Shown piece by piece: positions 13,978-14,038 of a stretch of 14,038 bases of DNA; position 1 is the first letter of the stretch; every line of letters starts with the position of its first letter. The notes below the pieces were generated by a model that had not been told where the DNA came from, did not search any database, and saw only the letters and a list, made by a program, of their open reading frames with translations. A program made the translations under genes and the position numbers. Source of the DNA: Endomicrobiia bacterium (GTDB taxonomy: Bacteria > Elusimicrobiota > Endomicrobiia > PHAN01); contig JASEHK010000018.1 of the NCBI GenBank assembly GCA_030018875.1, forward strand, positions 1 through 14,038, in the 5' to 3' direction.

Positions 13978-14001
13978 TCGCCTTCGCCAAGGCTTCGGCG
14001 A
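13978..14001. repeat. Imperfect inverted repeat directly upstream of the tRNA
   Basis: TCGCCTTCGCC and GGCTTCGGCGA flank an AA centre. Outer arms (TCGCC/GGCGA) and an inner GCC/GGC pair are separated by a 3-nt mismatch on each side. It abuts the tRNA 5' end and could be a structure in the primary transcript, for example for processing. The remaining bases to 14038 hold no feature I can name. Confidence 0.4.
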
Positions 14002-14038
14002 GCAAGTATGCCATTTCTCTTAGGTTGAAGTATTTAAG

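Overview
The window reads almost entirely leftwards (minus strand) and joins two different modules. The right part (about 9010-14038) looks like ordinary cellular DNA: a tRNA-Arg(CCU) followed by a tightly packed operon of a PHP-domain phosphoesterase, a membrane-anchored TPR protein, an outer-membrane beta-barrel and a GH57 glycoside hydrolase. The left part (1 to about 8740) looks like a plasmid or an integrated conjugative element: an iteron origin, a replication initiator, ParA, a small ribbon-helix-helix (RHH) partition protein, three secreted or outer-membrane proteins, a HAMP membrane protein, and then VirB2-like, VirB3-like and VirB4-like conjugation genes. The last of these runs off the left edge. 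About 500 bases without a credible gene (8504-9009) lie between the two parts.

The host is a diderm bacterium outside the model groups. Several signal-peptide and beta-barrel proteins, a PorV/UPF0164-type barrel, a C-terminal YPNPF/FlgD-Ig-like sorting domain and a secreted tail-collar protein with an NYQGRL-type N-terminus resemble gene content known from Elusimicrobiota, Omnitrophota and similar lineages. This taxonomic placement is inference only.

The most interesting content is in the element. (1) The origin has seven 21-bp iterons in pairs separated by an invariant 11-bp spacer, giving a 53-bp higher-order repeat. (2) The octamer GTTCTACT / AGTAGAAC occurs seven times exactly, plus three one-mismatch copies. 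All lie between 3586 and 6909: at the parA start, inside the RHH gene, and as a 14-bp perfect inverted repeat inside the signal-peptide codons of the PorV-like gene. It is read in different reading frames, so it looks like a DNA site, plausibly the RHH operator/centromere. (3) The genes from parA through the collar, FN3 and PorV-TPR genes overlap by 4-8 nt, and HAMP, VirB2, VirB3 and VirB4 follow with gaps of at most 21 nt. DNA partition, surface proteins and the conjugation apparatus therefore appear to be one transcription unit. A possible reading is a conjugation module with its own surface adhesion or secretion add-on, controlled by the partition protein.

In the cellular operon, PHP, TPR and barrel genes are joined by ATGA overlaps, and GH57 starts 3 nt after the barrel gene. 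The barrel resembles alginate-export/porin proteins and GH57 acts on alpha-glucans, so a carbohydrate-related role is possible but not shown.
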